From Icerya purchasi (Eukaryota > Arthropoda > Insecta > Hemiptera > Monophlebidae), in the NCBI GenBank assembly GCA_039619475.1, contig CM077116.1, positions 7,674,501 through 7,738,500 of the forward strand: a stretch of 64,000 bases of DNA, written 5' to 3'. Positions 1 through 14,002 of the stretch are shown here, in pieces. A program made the translations under genes and the position numbers. The notes beneath the pieces are model-generated. The model did no database searches, was not told the origin of the DNA, and worked only from the letters and a program-made list of their open reading frames with translations. Each line of letters begins with the position of its first letter. The first letter of the stretch is position 1.

Positions 1-224
1 TTTCTAAACTACCAATTTAGCTAGAATTTTATAACTTCGTTTTATTTTTCACTTAAAAACAAACAAAATTTAAATTAAACTGTAATAATTATGTATTTTT
101 AAAACATTTTTAAATTTCTAAAGAGGTTACTATTTGATTTTCTTTATAAAACAAGGTATTTCTTAAATCTATTGACTACCGTAGAAGATTTTACGTAATT
201 ATATAATCCCCCCCCCCCGCAAAT

Positions 225-245
225 GTCCTTCTGAATCCGCCCCTG
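225..245 (-). mobile_element. Possible end of a hAT-like element cut by the window edge
   Basis: On the minus strand, caggggcggattcagaagg starts at 245. Many non-autonomous hAT elements begin caggggcgga. The other end would lie left of the window, so neither the pair of repeats nor a target duplication can be tested. A run of ten C is next to it (208-217). Confidence 0.3.
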
Positions 246-2639
246 ACAGTAATTCTTAATTAAACGTACAGAATACTGAGCGCGTACTTTGTCCAAAAAA
301 TAATAAAAGCGATATAACAATAGTTTCACTGTTTTGCGGTGCAGTCATTATTTTTTTTGCACCCCCTTCTGTGCCTAGCTTTCGCCATCTTTCAACATTT
401 TTCTTTTTTTTTATTTTATTATTTTATTAAGTTATTATTATTATTTATAAATTATTAAAATAAATTATATTTTATACAATTATATTACTGAGTTTTATGT
501 AGTGGTACAAAATGTATGCGGGTTCCTGTGCAGTCATTACAGATCGTATACTTACTATTCAGAATAAGTAAAAGAGTCATAGTAATTACAGTGTTGAAGT
601 TAAATCATCGCAACTGCTGCCCGATTTCCTATAAATACTTGGAAGGTTTTAACATTTTTTTAAAAACAATGAATTAGTCAGCTTTTTTTATACTCGTCCG
701 ACGTGAATTTTTTATTTTCGCATCCGTGTGTCCGTTTCTGCGACATCTTTGACCGAATTCTGGTAGACATGCGAAGTCGATGAATGATGCAGCATTCTCT
801 CTATGGTGGTCGCGTATTACTAGCGGTGTAATCGTAACAACTGTAATATATAGTTCACGCGCTAGTTTAACATTATAGATTACCCTGCGGCTGCAGTACT
901 ATTTTACAATGTACATGTGTTGCTAGACCGTATTACGAAATCTCGACTGTTTCTGTGTTCTATTCGTAATGTGTTCCGAACAAGCTTTGTTGTATCTTAC
1001 TAGACAGATGTTGTTTACTTTCACTTCCTAGCGTAATACACTACCTTTTTTCTCTGTATCTTTGCCCGCGATTTGTCCTTTACACCATTTTTACCTTCGT
1101 TATATCGGTCTCTGTCTACGTAGAACCGGGCTATGCAGGCGCGCAGAGATAGGCGTGTCAATATTAATAATCTCGTGCATATGTACAAATAGCTGCCGGC
1201 GCTGATAGTGATACACACTTTCGAACGATTATAAAAAAATCGACATAATTAAAATTAAACAACTACAAAAGCGCTCCAGCACGGGTCACGAAAAATACCA
1301 TCCGCAAGGCCATCGTCATTTGCGTTTGTCGTTATGTAAAAATCTGTTTATCGTTACGAACACGGAAAGTGGTGAGAAAGAGACGGATAATTTAAGCGGC
1401 ATTTCTTGGACACTTCAATAAAAAGAATCTCATCCGAGTCGTTCGATAAGAAAATCAACTTACCCTAGAAATACTATTTGCAGTGAAGACATTTTTATGA
1501 TGAGTATGACGTCCGTTAAAAATGAGTAAAAAATAAAATTTCCCTTTCAAACGAACGTTCCTTGAAGTTGGAAAAATTTATGGCTCACTAGAACTTTATA
1601 TATCCAGCGTTATTAAAACTATTAATTAGAAATAATGCCCAAAGTGTGCATCACGGATGCCCGCAGCATTTTTCTTCAAGGAGACAAGATTGAAAAATAT
1701 ATTCTAACCATAATAAAAACACTTCATCGGCATGTTAAAACTAGAAAATTTTAGTTTTTAATTAAACTGAGATTCATTTCTAAAGAATTTTCATTATAAA
1801 ATTTATAACAGAAATAATAAAAATTACGTCAACAGCGTTATTATAATACACTCCAAATCAGTGTTCTGAATAATTTTATTTCCGCCGGAAATCAACACTT
1901 GTATTTTTGTATTTTATAAATTAAAGGAAAAACAAAAAAGGTAGACTTTTTGAAAATCTCTGCATTCTACAGATTTTATTACCACTCTATTCACTACATC
2001 TATTTCTTCACTAAACCGCTAATGGAATTTCTCAAATTTTCAGCTTTAATTTTTCTTTTTAATTCACGGAGGAACTGACGGCCCTATCAAACCCTCGCAA
2101 GTATCCGCGTTAACGAAATTTTAATCTTTATAAAAGTAAGGAAGTTACTGAAATCATCTTGAAAACCAAAATTGAAAATTTCACATTATGTGCAGTCAAA
2201 TACGGAAACCGCCCCTTCAAAAAAACAATTCTCTAATAAATATCTGTAAAGCATGTAGGTCTATACATATTTTATATGCATGTGCATATACGTATACATG
2301 TCAGGCAAATAAGTAAAGGAGGTTGAACGACCTCAGCCCCCAGGCGCTGCACACATACATACACCATCATTATATTCAATTCGTACGAAGCTTATACTAA
2401 ATAATCCTATAATAGAAAAGTCTAGAACGGAATTTGAGAACATAAAAATATACGAAATAAAAACGAAAATTTAAATCTGAATTTCCTATCTTTTGAGATA
2501 TATGTGCGCCTATGATTTTTGAAAAATATCTGTACATCGTTTAAAAAGGCAACGATATTATTTTTAATATTTGTGAAACAAAATTCTAGTATAAAATATT
2601 AACTAACTCTCTTCATAAAGATTCGTTAAAAACTCGACA
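246..2639. other. Unassigned AT-rich DNA
   Basis: No coding domain or repeat recognised. 640-1230 is somewhat richer in CpG than its surroundings. Confidence 0.5.
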
Positions 2640-3545
2640 GTCTTTTCTCGTGCGGATGATACAGCACTCATTATCGAGCACTGCGACATCCATGAAGCTG
2701 AAAAACTTTTGCAAGAAGATATGAATAATATGTGTAGGTATATGATAAACATCTAATTATTAATATAAAAAAATCAAAGTCTTTTTACATAAGAACGTCC
2801 AGTAGATATAGCACATATAAACTATTACAATGCATAACAATAATTGTTTACATAACTGCTTGACTTCTAATTCGAACTGTGGCTGTACACAACTGGAAAC
2901 GATGGAAAAGTTTAAATATTTAGGATTAATTATCGACAGAACATTATCCTGAAACAAGCATGTTATAAATTTATCTAATAAAATCAGGCAAATGATACCG
3001 GCACTTGATAAACTGTCTCTTTCAATACCATATGGTAGTTTGCGTATGTATTATAACGCTATAGTATTGTCAAGAATCATGTATTTGGGGTGAGGCAAAA
3101 AGGAAGATAATCAAAAAAATTCGTAGTCAGCAAAAGAAATGCTTAAAGATAATATTACTTAATAAAGATCAGGTTAATAGTAATATTAGCTGGTGGGGAG
3201 AGAGAAACGAAATGTCTCCAAGGATGTGCTACTTTTATCACCGGTTACTTGAATATAAGACCACACGTATATCAATAGCTGCGATGACAAGAAGCAGGAC
3301 AACGAGGAATAAGAGAGAGAGGTATGTTTGATTCGACCGAAAGACATAAATAGTAAGATTAATAATCTGGATGAAATAGTTTTAATTAAGCTGCTGGAAC
3401 GAATCCCAGAAGATATAATAGGAACTTGAAAAGTATTAATTAAGCAATGGTCGATTAATAACATTAATGATTGACATTAAATTAGATAAATTGAGAACTG
3501 GCAGTGGCAGAGAATCGACCATTCGTAATAAATGTAGAATGGAAT
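2640..3545 (+). mobile_element. Non-LTR retrotransposon RT relic
   Basis: Reads ADDTALIIEHCDIHEAEKLL (2655), the polymerase box without its Tyr, then QLETMEKFKYLGLIIDRTLS (2889) and LSNKIRQMIPALDKLSL (2962). SLRMYYNAIVLSRIMYLG (3039) follows, the thumb region where S.I.YG is typical. A decayed tail continues to about 3545 (TIRNKCRMEL). The order and spacing are those of jockey/CR1-type LINEs. Several stops. The endonuclease is missing. Confidence 0.78.
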
Positions 3546-4829
3546 TGGTTGTACGATGATAAGTAGTTCTTTTTTGCTTTTTTCTTACTTTTTATAATTA
3601 TGAAAATTAATTGTATTGAAATATTGTAATATATCTTTTGAATAAACGATGATAAGCGTGTTGGTCACCCATAGACAAACAGTATGCCTGTGGGACCTGC
3701 AACTTGTTTTTTTTTTAATAAAAAAAAAAAAAATATACATATATATATATATAATTACCGGCATTATTATCATTATTACCAATATGTTCTTATAATTACA
3801 TATACACGTTCACATAATCATCTCGATATTTTAACATTGACTAACCCTCCCATTGATCGATACCAGGTCTGCTCTTATTCCTTCTGCGTAAAAAATTTTA
3901 AATTCGGTTCAAAAGTTTTGAAGAAAATATAAACAGAAATAATTTAGTTGTTTTGTGAGAACTAATCATCGTATGAAATTGACTTCGACATCGTTCGGCA
4001 CATTTTCCAGCATAGTATGCAACTGTGAAGCATTATTAAAAAATTCTATCCTTATTAAAAAAATTTACACTCTACATGTCAATATAAAATTGCTTCCTCT
4101 CACTTTTTAATACATTTATTTTTTCTAACCGATTCACGTTTTTTTTGCTTTTTTTAAATTACATTATTTTCTTTTATTAAACATTTACATTTACCCATTT
4201 AGGCACTTTTCAACTGGCACTGTAGCTTTGAAATGGAAAAACAATTAGCGGGATTGCAACTAAAATAGGACTTCTTAAATTATAATGGCACATAAAAGGA
4301 AGTTTCCTAAATGTGTGTTGATTAAAGCCACTCATCCTAATGAATGTTATAATCCTTGTTATATAGTGGCTGATGTATTTGAGTCTCCTGTATGGTTTCG
4401 TGTAAGTTCAGCTATGTCCGTAATGTAGACAACTTCGGTGAAGTAAAGAACCAGACCGTGGGGATAATCTTCTCACCGCGCAATGGATACATAGACAGAG
4501 ATGACGATTTATCGATTATAAAGGGATAGATTAGAATCAACATGAGAGACTAGAATTCCTAATACGCAGAGAGATATCAGAGAAAACATGATCACGTAAC
4601 CAAAAGGAACATCAGAATAATTAGCCTATTTAATAAGTCTACTACAAGTTTGCATATCTACTATATTTTACGACCGACATAAAGTTGATGAACTAGATAA
4701 CAATACCATAACTATATAACTATAAACGAAAAAAAATAGTAACCAAAGTTGTGTCAAAAAAAAAAACTAAAAATCTCTTAGAACGTGGGACAAAAATAAT
4801 GCAGAAGAAACACGGAAAGACAATCTATA
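3546..4829. other. Unassigned AT-rich DNA
   Basis: Contains a short TA tract (3735-3753). A 47-codon ATG-initiated frame at 4286-4429 (starts MAHKRKFPKCVL) has no recognised domain. Part of 4450-4830 may be older sequence of the LINE that ends at 5037. Confidence 0.4.
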
Positions 4830-5037
4830 CATGAGCACATTCTCATAAATTGCCCTACATTCCAATCCTCCAGAACGAGACACGGATTTGATAACCTCAG
4901 CCATGTTCTCTCAAACTCAGAAGCGAACCAAAGTGCAGTCTTCCAGTTCGTCAGGGACAATGGATTAGGGGCACTCCTGTAACCGGAGACCCTCGGGCCG
5001 TAATAGTCTAGATATTATACACGGCCCGGGGTCTAAC
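4830..5037 (+). mobile_element. LINE ORF2 C-terminus (cysteine/histidine tail) and 3' end
   Basis: A frame ending at the TAA at 4980 reads EHILINCPTFQSSR and later VFQFVRDNGLGALL. The EHxLxxCPxFxxxR motif is the C-terminal zinc-binding box of R1/jockey-type LINEs. A 3' UTR with a small GC-rich inverted repeat (cgggccgt/acggccc, near 4987-5025) follows, then an A-rich tract from 5053. Upstream to about 4450 may be older coding sequence but cannot be read. Confidence 0.62.
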
Positions 5038-8000
5038 CAAGGTTTGAGAAACTAAAAAAAAAAAAATCTATACAATGCGTTGAAATAAATAAATTAATAA
5101 GGAAAAGTACGAAGGGGAATTAAAAAAACTAAAATGCAAGGGTTCCTAAAACCAAATAAAGGATCCCAAAAAAAAAAAAAAAAAAAAAAAAAAAAACAAA
5201 CAAATAAAGGATTAAAAATACTACGTCCTTAAATATATCCCGAAAAACAAAAAAAAAAAATTACAATCGTTCATAATGAACACTAAAAAGAAATAAAAGA
5301 TAAGAAACCCCGAACATGAATTCGATAAATCATTATGCACTGACATAAATATTTGTGCAAACCTCTGGTCTATTGTTACACGATAAATATCGCAAATAGG
5401 ACGACGAAAGAGATCTGAAGAACTACATACCTATCACTAGGAAATCAGTAATTATAAGGTATATTACCTAGATTCATTGTCAGCCACAGCGAGATGATGA
5501 AAACAGTATTATATTTCATAAAGCCCCCTGCATTGAATGTAGCCTAAAAATGTAGCGCCGTGAGCTTCAAAAACGCAGGCTGCTGGCAATAGTTCTGCTT
5601 CTTCCTTTGCTTTAATTCCATCTGTGTAATATTCAAGGGGTGATCTAAATATTTATTAATCTAACTACCATCTCTTCAATGTACCAGCATGCTGGGTTAG
5701 CCATATATCGATATTTACCCGGAAAGAGTTCAAAGGGGAAATAAGAATATGAGGGTTACATTGTGAAAACAATGTATTTCAGTAATAGATTTTTTGAAAA
5801 AACTGATTCAAGAGAACAGTGATCTAAGTGCACAGGAAAGATTACGGTAATTTTTATGTATTTTTTTTCTTTTCTTCGCTTGGGATATCGCACAATAAAA
5901 ATTCTTAGCGACAGCTAAAAATTAACAATCCCGATGTTTCACTTTTTTTTTTTGTTTTTATAAGCTCGCGGTTTAATCCGCCCTTCTCGTTTACACTTAT
6001 AAGCAACCGCGATGATTCTATTATAATTTCTTTTCAGTGCGGGCCTCACACTGTGTCCATAGAAATAGAAAAAGAAACTGACGTATCACTAAATGGTAGA
6101 ATTCCTTGCTTTATCTCCTAGGAGGACCGTCTAAACAGTGGACATGAAGTAATCATATTAGAATATTTGTCGGAAGCACGATTTTCTTCTGTCCACTATG
6201 AAATTAGCCGTGCTTTCCGGCAATCTACGATGGATAGCTATCTCACAGTTATTCTAAAAGAGCTCCTTCTTATCCTCTCTTTTGTAGCTTTCTGATGGCT
6301 GCAGCACATGTTCGCGTTCGAATGGTAATCTATTTTTTCCTGTTGGAACAACATGTATTGATAAGTGCTGTTTACATAAGTCTCCAGAGACTCGTTCTCC
6401 CCTACTTAATTTAGTATGCATCGGTTTGCTGGAACTCTCATAAGTTTGTTGATCAATAAAATGAAGCGGTTTCTTATCTCAAAAATTTTTCTGCGCACTC
6501 AAATGGTCTTTCGTAGTGTTTTAAAATTGTACGCATGCATTATGTTTTTATAGGAAATTTAAAATAAATTAAAATAAAATGAAATTAAAATGAAATAAAA
6601 ATAAATGATATAAAGAAAAACAGAAAAGCACAAGAAGTGAACACATTAGGATTTTTGTTCAGACCGAATTACGGGTGAGCGGTATTCCACTTAAAAATAA
6701 AACAGAAACGACTATAAAAACTTTAATTCGGGAACCCCATCGAATACAAAACCTTTCGTCGTGCATATCATAAAAATAAATTTACGACACTTGGTCTTTT
6801 CCAAATTCAACGATGACCGTTTATTTTGTTACGTTACGAACAAGCACAGGTGGAAACACAGGTGAAGATAATAAAATTTTATTATAAAATCAATTCCAGT
6901 CAAAATTGGTTAAAAGTGGGGAATGGTTGTATACGAAGTTTATATTTCTAATGAAGCTAAATTCGCTTTAAAAAAAGATTTTATGACTGTTTTGTTGTGA
7001 TCCTTAGAAGCAACGAAAAAATAAACATTTTTTTTTTCAAATATCCTTTTAATTCCTTTTTTTTTTTTTTCGACGTGTTCTAGGAGGAAAAGCAATGTTT
7101 TCGAACAAAAATAGGAAAAAAAAAAACGGTACAAACGTATATTTCTGTAAATAATTCTTTATCAATTTATAAGTAATAGGGAATCTTCTACACTATTTCT
7201 TACTCCAATGGTAAAATTAATAATAATAAAACTGCACAGAAATTGATGGGATTTTGAAAAAAAAAAATTAAGATCTAACAATATTTTTAAAAACTAGGAC
7301 TCACTGTTCCATAATTGTAATGCTAACGTCCTTCTTCAGAGGATGAAAGTGATTTCGTAATGGAAAAGTTTGGAAACTAAACACTTATAAAAACGCGAAA
7401 TGTTTTAAACGCAATTTGACTTCTTTTTTTTGTTTCTTTTACTCTCAGAGTAGTGTGATCGTATTAATTATCGGCGCCTAAGCATGTGTTTATTTTTAAA
7501 GTTGTAAAGACATTTATCGACTTAGAATTATTTATTAAACATATGATTAGTTCTATATTCTCATTAGTCGATTTGAATTGATGGAATTTGAATTATAAGA
7601 AAACTTACGAAATTATTACTAAAAGTCTCATTAAAGTTCAAAAATGCACATTTAGTTCCACTTCTTATTTTTGCACCGTGCGGGAATTTCCAAGGTCTTA
7701 ATTAATATTGAATTATTGCTTATACGCTTTTAACACATTTTTAACTACAACTTTAATTTTTATTTCAGAGTAATTGAATAATAGTGTATTTTCTACTAAA
7801 ACATCTTATATTGCATTCGATTCTTCTGAATATTGCTCAGCGGTTAAAACAATTAGTATACTCATGTATGTAATCTTATTATTCGATGTCATAGAAATGT
7901 GTTACGGCGGTATATGGTTTGTTCCCATCGTGAATGGCTTCTTTTTTTTTTTTTCGTTGATCGGTCTAACTCGAAAACCACTAAATAAATAACAAGCCCA

Positions 8001-9654
8001 AAACCTAAACCTTATGTTGTCGGAATAGGTTTTGACATTGTAGTTGCCGCTTATTGCAGTATAAAAAAAAAAAAAAAAAAAAAAAAAAGATATCTTTTCC
8101 GAATTTAATAAAACCGATTATCGGACATTAGAAAACTATAATTAAAAAACCCAAGAAAATGAAATAAACCGTATTGAGGTAATTGCAGTATTACTTTTTC
8201 ATCATCAATAAATGCAATCGAAGTTTATTTTGATATTTTTAATCGAAAAAATTATTACACACTGCGCATAAAGGAATGAGTTTTATCATTTTATTTTTAA
8301 GTATCTTCAACTTTTTTAGTACAACCGTTTTCCGCCATGTTAAAAATTTCGCAACTATTTTATTATCGATGTAAATACAAAATAGCGCGCAATAAAAGTT
8401 TAAACGATAAAAATTAATTAAGACGAAGCTCTTATAATGCGGAGAAATTTGAACTTCCGAATTAATAATTAATTCTAGTCGAAAACTGAATAAAATATAA
8501 AATACGTAAAAACTTAAAAATGTTATTATTAATATTTAATAAAACAAGCAAAATTTCCATATATTACTACTGCATTTTCCCCTTTTTATTAATAAAAATC
8601 TTCACAAGTTGGCTCAATTATACCAAAAATTTATAAATCATTCACTGAAACCTTTCACGGGAATCAGCTAATCTACTGATGAAAACCGGAACAGAATCAG
8701 TTCGGCAGTTTCTGAGATGTGGACAGACGCAAGAAACGGTTTTATGATATGAACAAAAATTGTATGTGTTGAAACGGTACTATTCAACTAGTCACCGCTT
8801 TTAATTTAAATCCAGGGATGCCAACCACGAGGTTTTACGCTCGTGGATTTTATTTATTTAGATTTTATTAAGTTAAGAATAATTTAAAGTTTTTGAAATT
8901 TTGAAGCATAAACAATATATTAAAATAAACTGGATCACACCTATCTTTCGTTACCGGTCGACCGCTGAAAAACAATGATTAATTCGGATAATACGGATAA
9001 AATTTAATATAAACCGATATATACAAATATAATACAAAATTCTACGTATCACTGTTGTCGGTGGATATCCGGGGTGATCCGTAGGTTGACGATGCGGCGG
9101 TCGGTTGTCACGGAACAATTGGATTCGTCGATGATTCTTTTAACGGACGTTCGATCGTTTCCAACTATTCTTTAATAAGGTCGCGAATTTCGGAGTTTTA
9201 CTTTTCGAACAAATAACTGTCTTTTTCAACTTGACCGAACGCGAAACTTCTGCCAAAACTAACTACTTCTCTTAGCAGGTCGCACAGGACTCCTCCGCAG
9301 ATTGCTGGTAAACCCAAAAAAAACGAACGTTGGCAAACGACTCGATTCAAAAGTGCCAAAAACTAGAGACTAACTTCATCCAGCCAAAAGACCACTCACT
9401 TCCGTCTAAAAAATCTTCTTTTTTGTCGTCATTTCTATTCCGACCGCCTTCCGGTCCGTGTTGGCCGAATCAGGTAGATCTTATTGTTTTTTTTCTGAAC
9501 GGCGATTGGCCACCCCTCACCGACAACAGTTTCATGCGCGCTCACATCCGCACCCGCACCACACATTCCACGTTATTTTTATTATTATTTTTTTTTTTAT
9601 TATTATTTTATTTATTATTATTTTTTAATACCCATGTAATGGACACATTACAGT
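5038..9654. other. Unassigned AT-rich DNA
   Basis: Poly-A tracts at about 5168-5196 and 8068-8088. No domain seen. 9040-9560 is richer in CpG and non-repetitive, see findings. Confidence 0.5.
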
Positions 9655-9960
9655 GTATGTAACTATAGGTTCTCGGAAATGACACTAATGATTTTAATGA
9701 AATTTTTGAATTAATAGTTTTTAAGGTCTAGAAATTAATCGAGATCTTACTGTCAAGAAAATTCTGCGAAAGGATTAGTTTTAAAGGGGAGGATCATTCT
9801 TTTAGGGTACATTAAAAAATAAACAAAACGTTTACTTACCGTGATAAAAAATAATTTATTTATTTACCTAACTGAAAATAGATGAAGGCGTAGTATTATG
9901 TTTTTGCTTTTTTTTCCCGATAAAATATATTTATTTTCCTTATATATTTACTTACGCTTC
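9655..9960 (+). repeat. Dispersed non-coding repeat, partial copy 3
   Basis: Matches the 45351-45850 copy over ggaaatgacactaatgattt, an adjacent taatgaaattt, and the segment with acattaaaaaataaac and a later aaaatatatttatt. Divergent. Confidence 0.45.
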
Positions 9961-10194
9961 TACGCAACGGATTTTGAATGTTATGTTTAAATATACAGGG
10001 CGTGGTTATAGAGTTTATAATTTGTAATAATACTTCTAGCTTAAGGAACATTGGTTTTTATTTTTTTTAAGTGTTGAGAACACTTTAACATAAAAAGAAG
10101 AATAACGCGGTGTCAACAAAAATGTAGCTTTCGTGTAAATGTTTGACTGTTTACAATTAATCCAAAACAGATCCAATCAAAGCTCGGTCTACAT

Positions 10195-10545
10195 ATACAT
10201 TATTAAATACACGATTCTTCATGTACAATTGGTTTCGGAAATTACTTTAACAGCATTTTAGTAAAATTCACGAATTAATATGAAGAGTTTCTAAAAATCT
10301 TAAGTCATGGAGGCAAACAGTATGATCGTGTTTTAGAGATCAAACTCTTGTATTTAGGGTTTAATGAAAAGTTTAACAATTCGTTAATTTACCATGTTAA
10401 ATGGAAAATTGAAATTTCATGATAAAATAAAAATTTGTTCACGACGGCTATCACGCAAACTAAAATATTCTTTGAAAATTAAAAAAAAACAACGTATTAT
10501 GCACGTATTATTGTTGTATTTTTAAGTATTTGTGAAACTCGCGAA
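10195..10545 (+). repeat. Dispersed non-coding repeat, copy 2
   Basis: Collinear with 45351-45850 at its start (gtacaattggtttcggaaa) and end (tttgtgaaactcg), more diverged in the middle. Confidence 0.55.
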
Positions 10546-12174
10546 CATGTACTTTCATCAGGAATTTATTAACGAATTAATCTCGAATAATTAATTTAAC
10601 GTCATCATTTTCCGAGTACGATTGCTACCGTCTGTTCTAATGAGCTAAAATACCTTTTCGCGATTTTACTTCTTCCTTAGAAAATTTGAATGATATTTTT
10701 TTTTTTTGCAGATTCCTTGTAAATTTCATGAAAAAAAATTTATATGTCGAATATCCTTTAACGATTTCAATTGAATATATGAAATGTTGAAAATTCTATT
10801 TTTACTTTTTGATACGTATCAGTTACGCCAACGAGTTTGAATAAAAAGTAAAATGGAAATGATAAAAACAGCATCTTATAGATATTTTGAAAAATAAAAA
10901 TTTCCAAATAAGCTCTGTTCGAAAATCGTGAACACTGACAATAAGAAAGGGCTGCGGAATTATTACGCAACGGGCTTTCTATAAATTGCGATGGCGATGA
11001 TATGATGAATGTGCTGTTAGGAAAGCGTTAGAAGCAGACAGTTGTGAAAGTTAGTTTATAGCCGGGATAGTTAAGTATACACACAACGATGGATAATAAA
11101 ATCGAGTCGTAAACAAAACAGATCGTCGTGTAAAATGCGAACAAAGAAGAATCTGAAAATTAATTAACCGGTGCATTCGTTGAAATAATAGACAAAAAAA
11201 ACTCCACTACTGCGAATAGAGTTTTAATGTAACTAATAATAATAAAAATTTCTAAACGTCATTTCATTTTTCCTGTAAAATCCAATTGGGTGGGGGGTGT
11301 TGAGAATCAATTTAAAACATCATTAAAGCGATTAAATTTAAAGGTTTTGTTTTTCTGGAATTAAATATTTGGCCACTTCTTGTTCGGGTATTTATGCTGC
11401 AGCACGATCTAATTTATTTGTTGCGTTTTTCCTTTTCCTTCGTTTTTCGTATTTCATTTACAACTTTTAAAATTTTTATTAATAGCAGCTACAGTGTCAA
11501 TTGAAAAATTTGTAATAATCCCTGCAAAATCGTAATCAAAGCAATACACAAACTTTTAATAATAGCAACATCGGAATGAATAAGTTAAAGATTTTGGAGC
11601 CGGGAAAAAATCTTCATTAGCATAGGATTACGTTTTTGCAAGCTTTAGTCGCGATTGCATGTTGTTGTTATTAAATTCGCTTGGTTACCTACTGAAAGCG
11701 TCTAATTTTTTCCACCTCTCATGAACTTAAAGAAAAATTATATACATCTTAAAAATTATGATGCTATTACCACTTTTTAAATCACTTCCGTTTTCATTTC
11801 AAATTTTATTAAGTTCTTTAATCATTTCTCGGAGAAATTTTTCTGCGTTAGAATTACAGTCGTCTTAAAATGTCGTTATAGATAAATTCGAGTTTGAATA
11901 TTTCCAGATATGCGTTTAGCTTTCGTAAAAGTTATCCGGACAGATGAATCGATGGTAACTTATCGGGGGGAAAAACCCCATTAATTGGGACATTATGAAT
12001 GTATCTGGTAAGGTATCGGCATCATATAGGTGCATTTTTCTACGCTAATTTCTTCCTGAATCATCGTTTATTCTCCGACAAAACGTATTTTTTTTTTTAT
12101 TTTTTTTTTTTTATTTTTCTTCTATATATCACACACACACACGGTCTTATAACTGGTTTTCTTTGAATTATGTC
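10546..12174. other. Unassigned AT-rich DNA
   Basis: No feature recognised beyond homopolymer and CA tracts near 12090-12140. Confidence 0.5.
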
Positions 12175-12300
12175 AGCGATCACAGTCCTAAGCTCAATTC
12201 TTTGGAATGTCTGTACTTCGCCCTACGCGGACGATATCGCCTTGCTAGGTAGCGGTTTAAATCTTGTGAAAGTGCTCCTTGACACATTGGGCCCGTTACC
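12175..12300 (+). mobile_element. Reverse transcriptase scrap (YADD box)
   Basis: Reads SSILWNVCTSPYADDIALLG, which matches the LINE pattern 'LSPxLWN...YADDIAL' with the usual interval deleted. The element clade is not resolvable. Flanking sequence beyond 12300 shows no further RT motif. Confidence 0.6.
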
Positions 12301-12456
12301 GTCTATAATATTTTATCGAACTCTTGAATCTCTGCTCAAAAATCTGCTACGAAATTATTTCTTTCGTTACTGTCTTATTTGTCTACTACAATCGATTTTC
12401 CCGACTAGTATACAAAAATAACTTGACTCTACGTTAGACTCTAGACCAACTCGGAA

Positions 12457-12677
12457 CAAGCATTTAAGGTGACTATAATAAATTATCTAAACGTATTGAA
12501 CTTCCGTTTTCGAATAATGAGATTACGAATCTCCTGCGTAAATCACGCATACATGAAGTAGAGATATTAATTGTTGCTTCTGTTTCTTATAGTCATTTAA
12601 GAAACAACCGTAATCAAATACCCTCCGAGAATCAGTTTGTCACTAATCACTGTGCTGCCTGCCGTTTTAAACTAAGT
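12457..12677 (+). other. Open 65-codon stretch without start, cut by the hAT element
   Basis: A frame from about 12480 reads KLSKRIELPFSNNEITNLLR and later HLRNNRNQIPSENQF, TNHCAACRFKLS, without a stop up to the hAT insertion at 12678. No start codon or splice site is evident and I do not recognise the sequence. It may be part of an older transposon. Confidence 0.3.
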
Positions 12678-13800
12678 CAGGGGTCGGCAAACTATGGACC
12701 ACGGACCAAATCCGGCCCGCTGAATGACATTTTATTATAAAGGCACATCGCTGAAAATTTACATTGTTCGAAACACAAATAACATTAAACAAATTCGACC
12801 CCATTTTCCATTCTGTAAAAAATTTGAAATATTAGGAAAATCCCCATTACCCGAAAATATTGCGAAGGATATATTTTCCGAACTTATACTACAGTTAGAA
12901 CAGCGTTTTATCTTAACGTAAATGCTAAAAGTATTTCCATGCTTCAAAATCCATTTGACTGTATAATTGAGGAGTTTCCATCAGACCTTTAACTGGAAAA
13001 CGTGATTGATTTGCAATATGTTTTATTGAAAAGGATCTAAATCAACTTTATAAATATCTTTCAGAAGATAAATATGCTTAATTAAAATCATATACACGCG
13101 GGGATTTATATCCCCGTACTTGGGAATACTTGCCAATGTGAAATGACGTTTTTGAAAATGTGAAGTATATAAAATCACAATTCAGATTATTGTTAACAGA
13201 TGACCATTTGCAAACAACTTTATTGGGGTAGGAAGTACTACAATTTTTAAATCCAATATGATGAAATGTTATCTCAGAAAAAACAATTACATTCTTCACA
13301 TTAGAAATTATAATCTATTTAATAATAACCTTTTTTTTAATATATAAACGTAAATCGTTTATTCGTTCTTCTTTGTAAGTAAATGTAAAATTTGTATATA
13401 TATATATATATATATTTTCGAATGCAATAAGTTTAAAAAAGAAAGAGAAAAACGGAAAATAATAAAAAAACCAATAACCGAAATACATAAAAAAAACTTT
13501 TTTAATAATTTGATTAACTTTGTCAACCATGTAATGAATAACAAAACAAAACACATCAACAACAAATAATAACAGTAACAATCAGAAACTCTGACTGAAA
13601 AACCGCAAGGTACAGCGGAGTAAATAAATAAATAAAAAAAAAAATATATATATATATATATTATGCTAAAATATCACCCTTCATAATAAAATAATTAACG
13701 CTTTTTTTGCCCTATGAAAAAATGACCCATTTATATTGGCCCGCGGAGCCTAAAATTTTTACAATCTGGCTCTTTCTAAAAAAAAGTTTGCCGACTCCTG
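12678..13800 (+). mobile_element. hAT DNA transposon relic (Charlie/SPIN-like)
   Basis: The ends are inverted: caggggtcggcaaact at 12678 and agtttgccgactcctg ending at 13800 (one mismatch). These are the hallmark terminal repeats of one group of hAT elements. Flanking 8-mers aactaagt and atctaaga agree at 6 of 8 positions, fitting a decayed target duplication of hAT size. Inside, the plus strand reads pieces of the transposase C-terminus: ILQLEQRF (12885), MLQNPFDCIIEEFPSDL, LENVIDLQYVLLK, QCEMTFLKM, and KSQFRLLLTDDHLQTTL (13180). Only the last third of a transposase is present, with many stops. A (TA)n tract lies at 13643-13660. Confidence 0.85.
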
Positions 13801-14002
13801 ATCTAAGAGTGATAATTTCGTTTTCTAAAAAAATATTCCTCGGATAAACTTTAATGATTAAATTCCAAGAAAATTCCACAGTTGATTTTGAGGGCCCTAC
13901 ACTTAAAAGATTATCAAATTTTAAATTTTTCTTTTTACACATCATCTTTTTACATCTTTTTTAGTCTAAATCCGGTCCGTAGTAATCAAAATTATTCACG
14001 AA

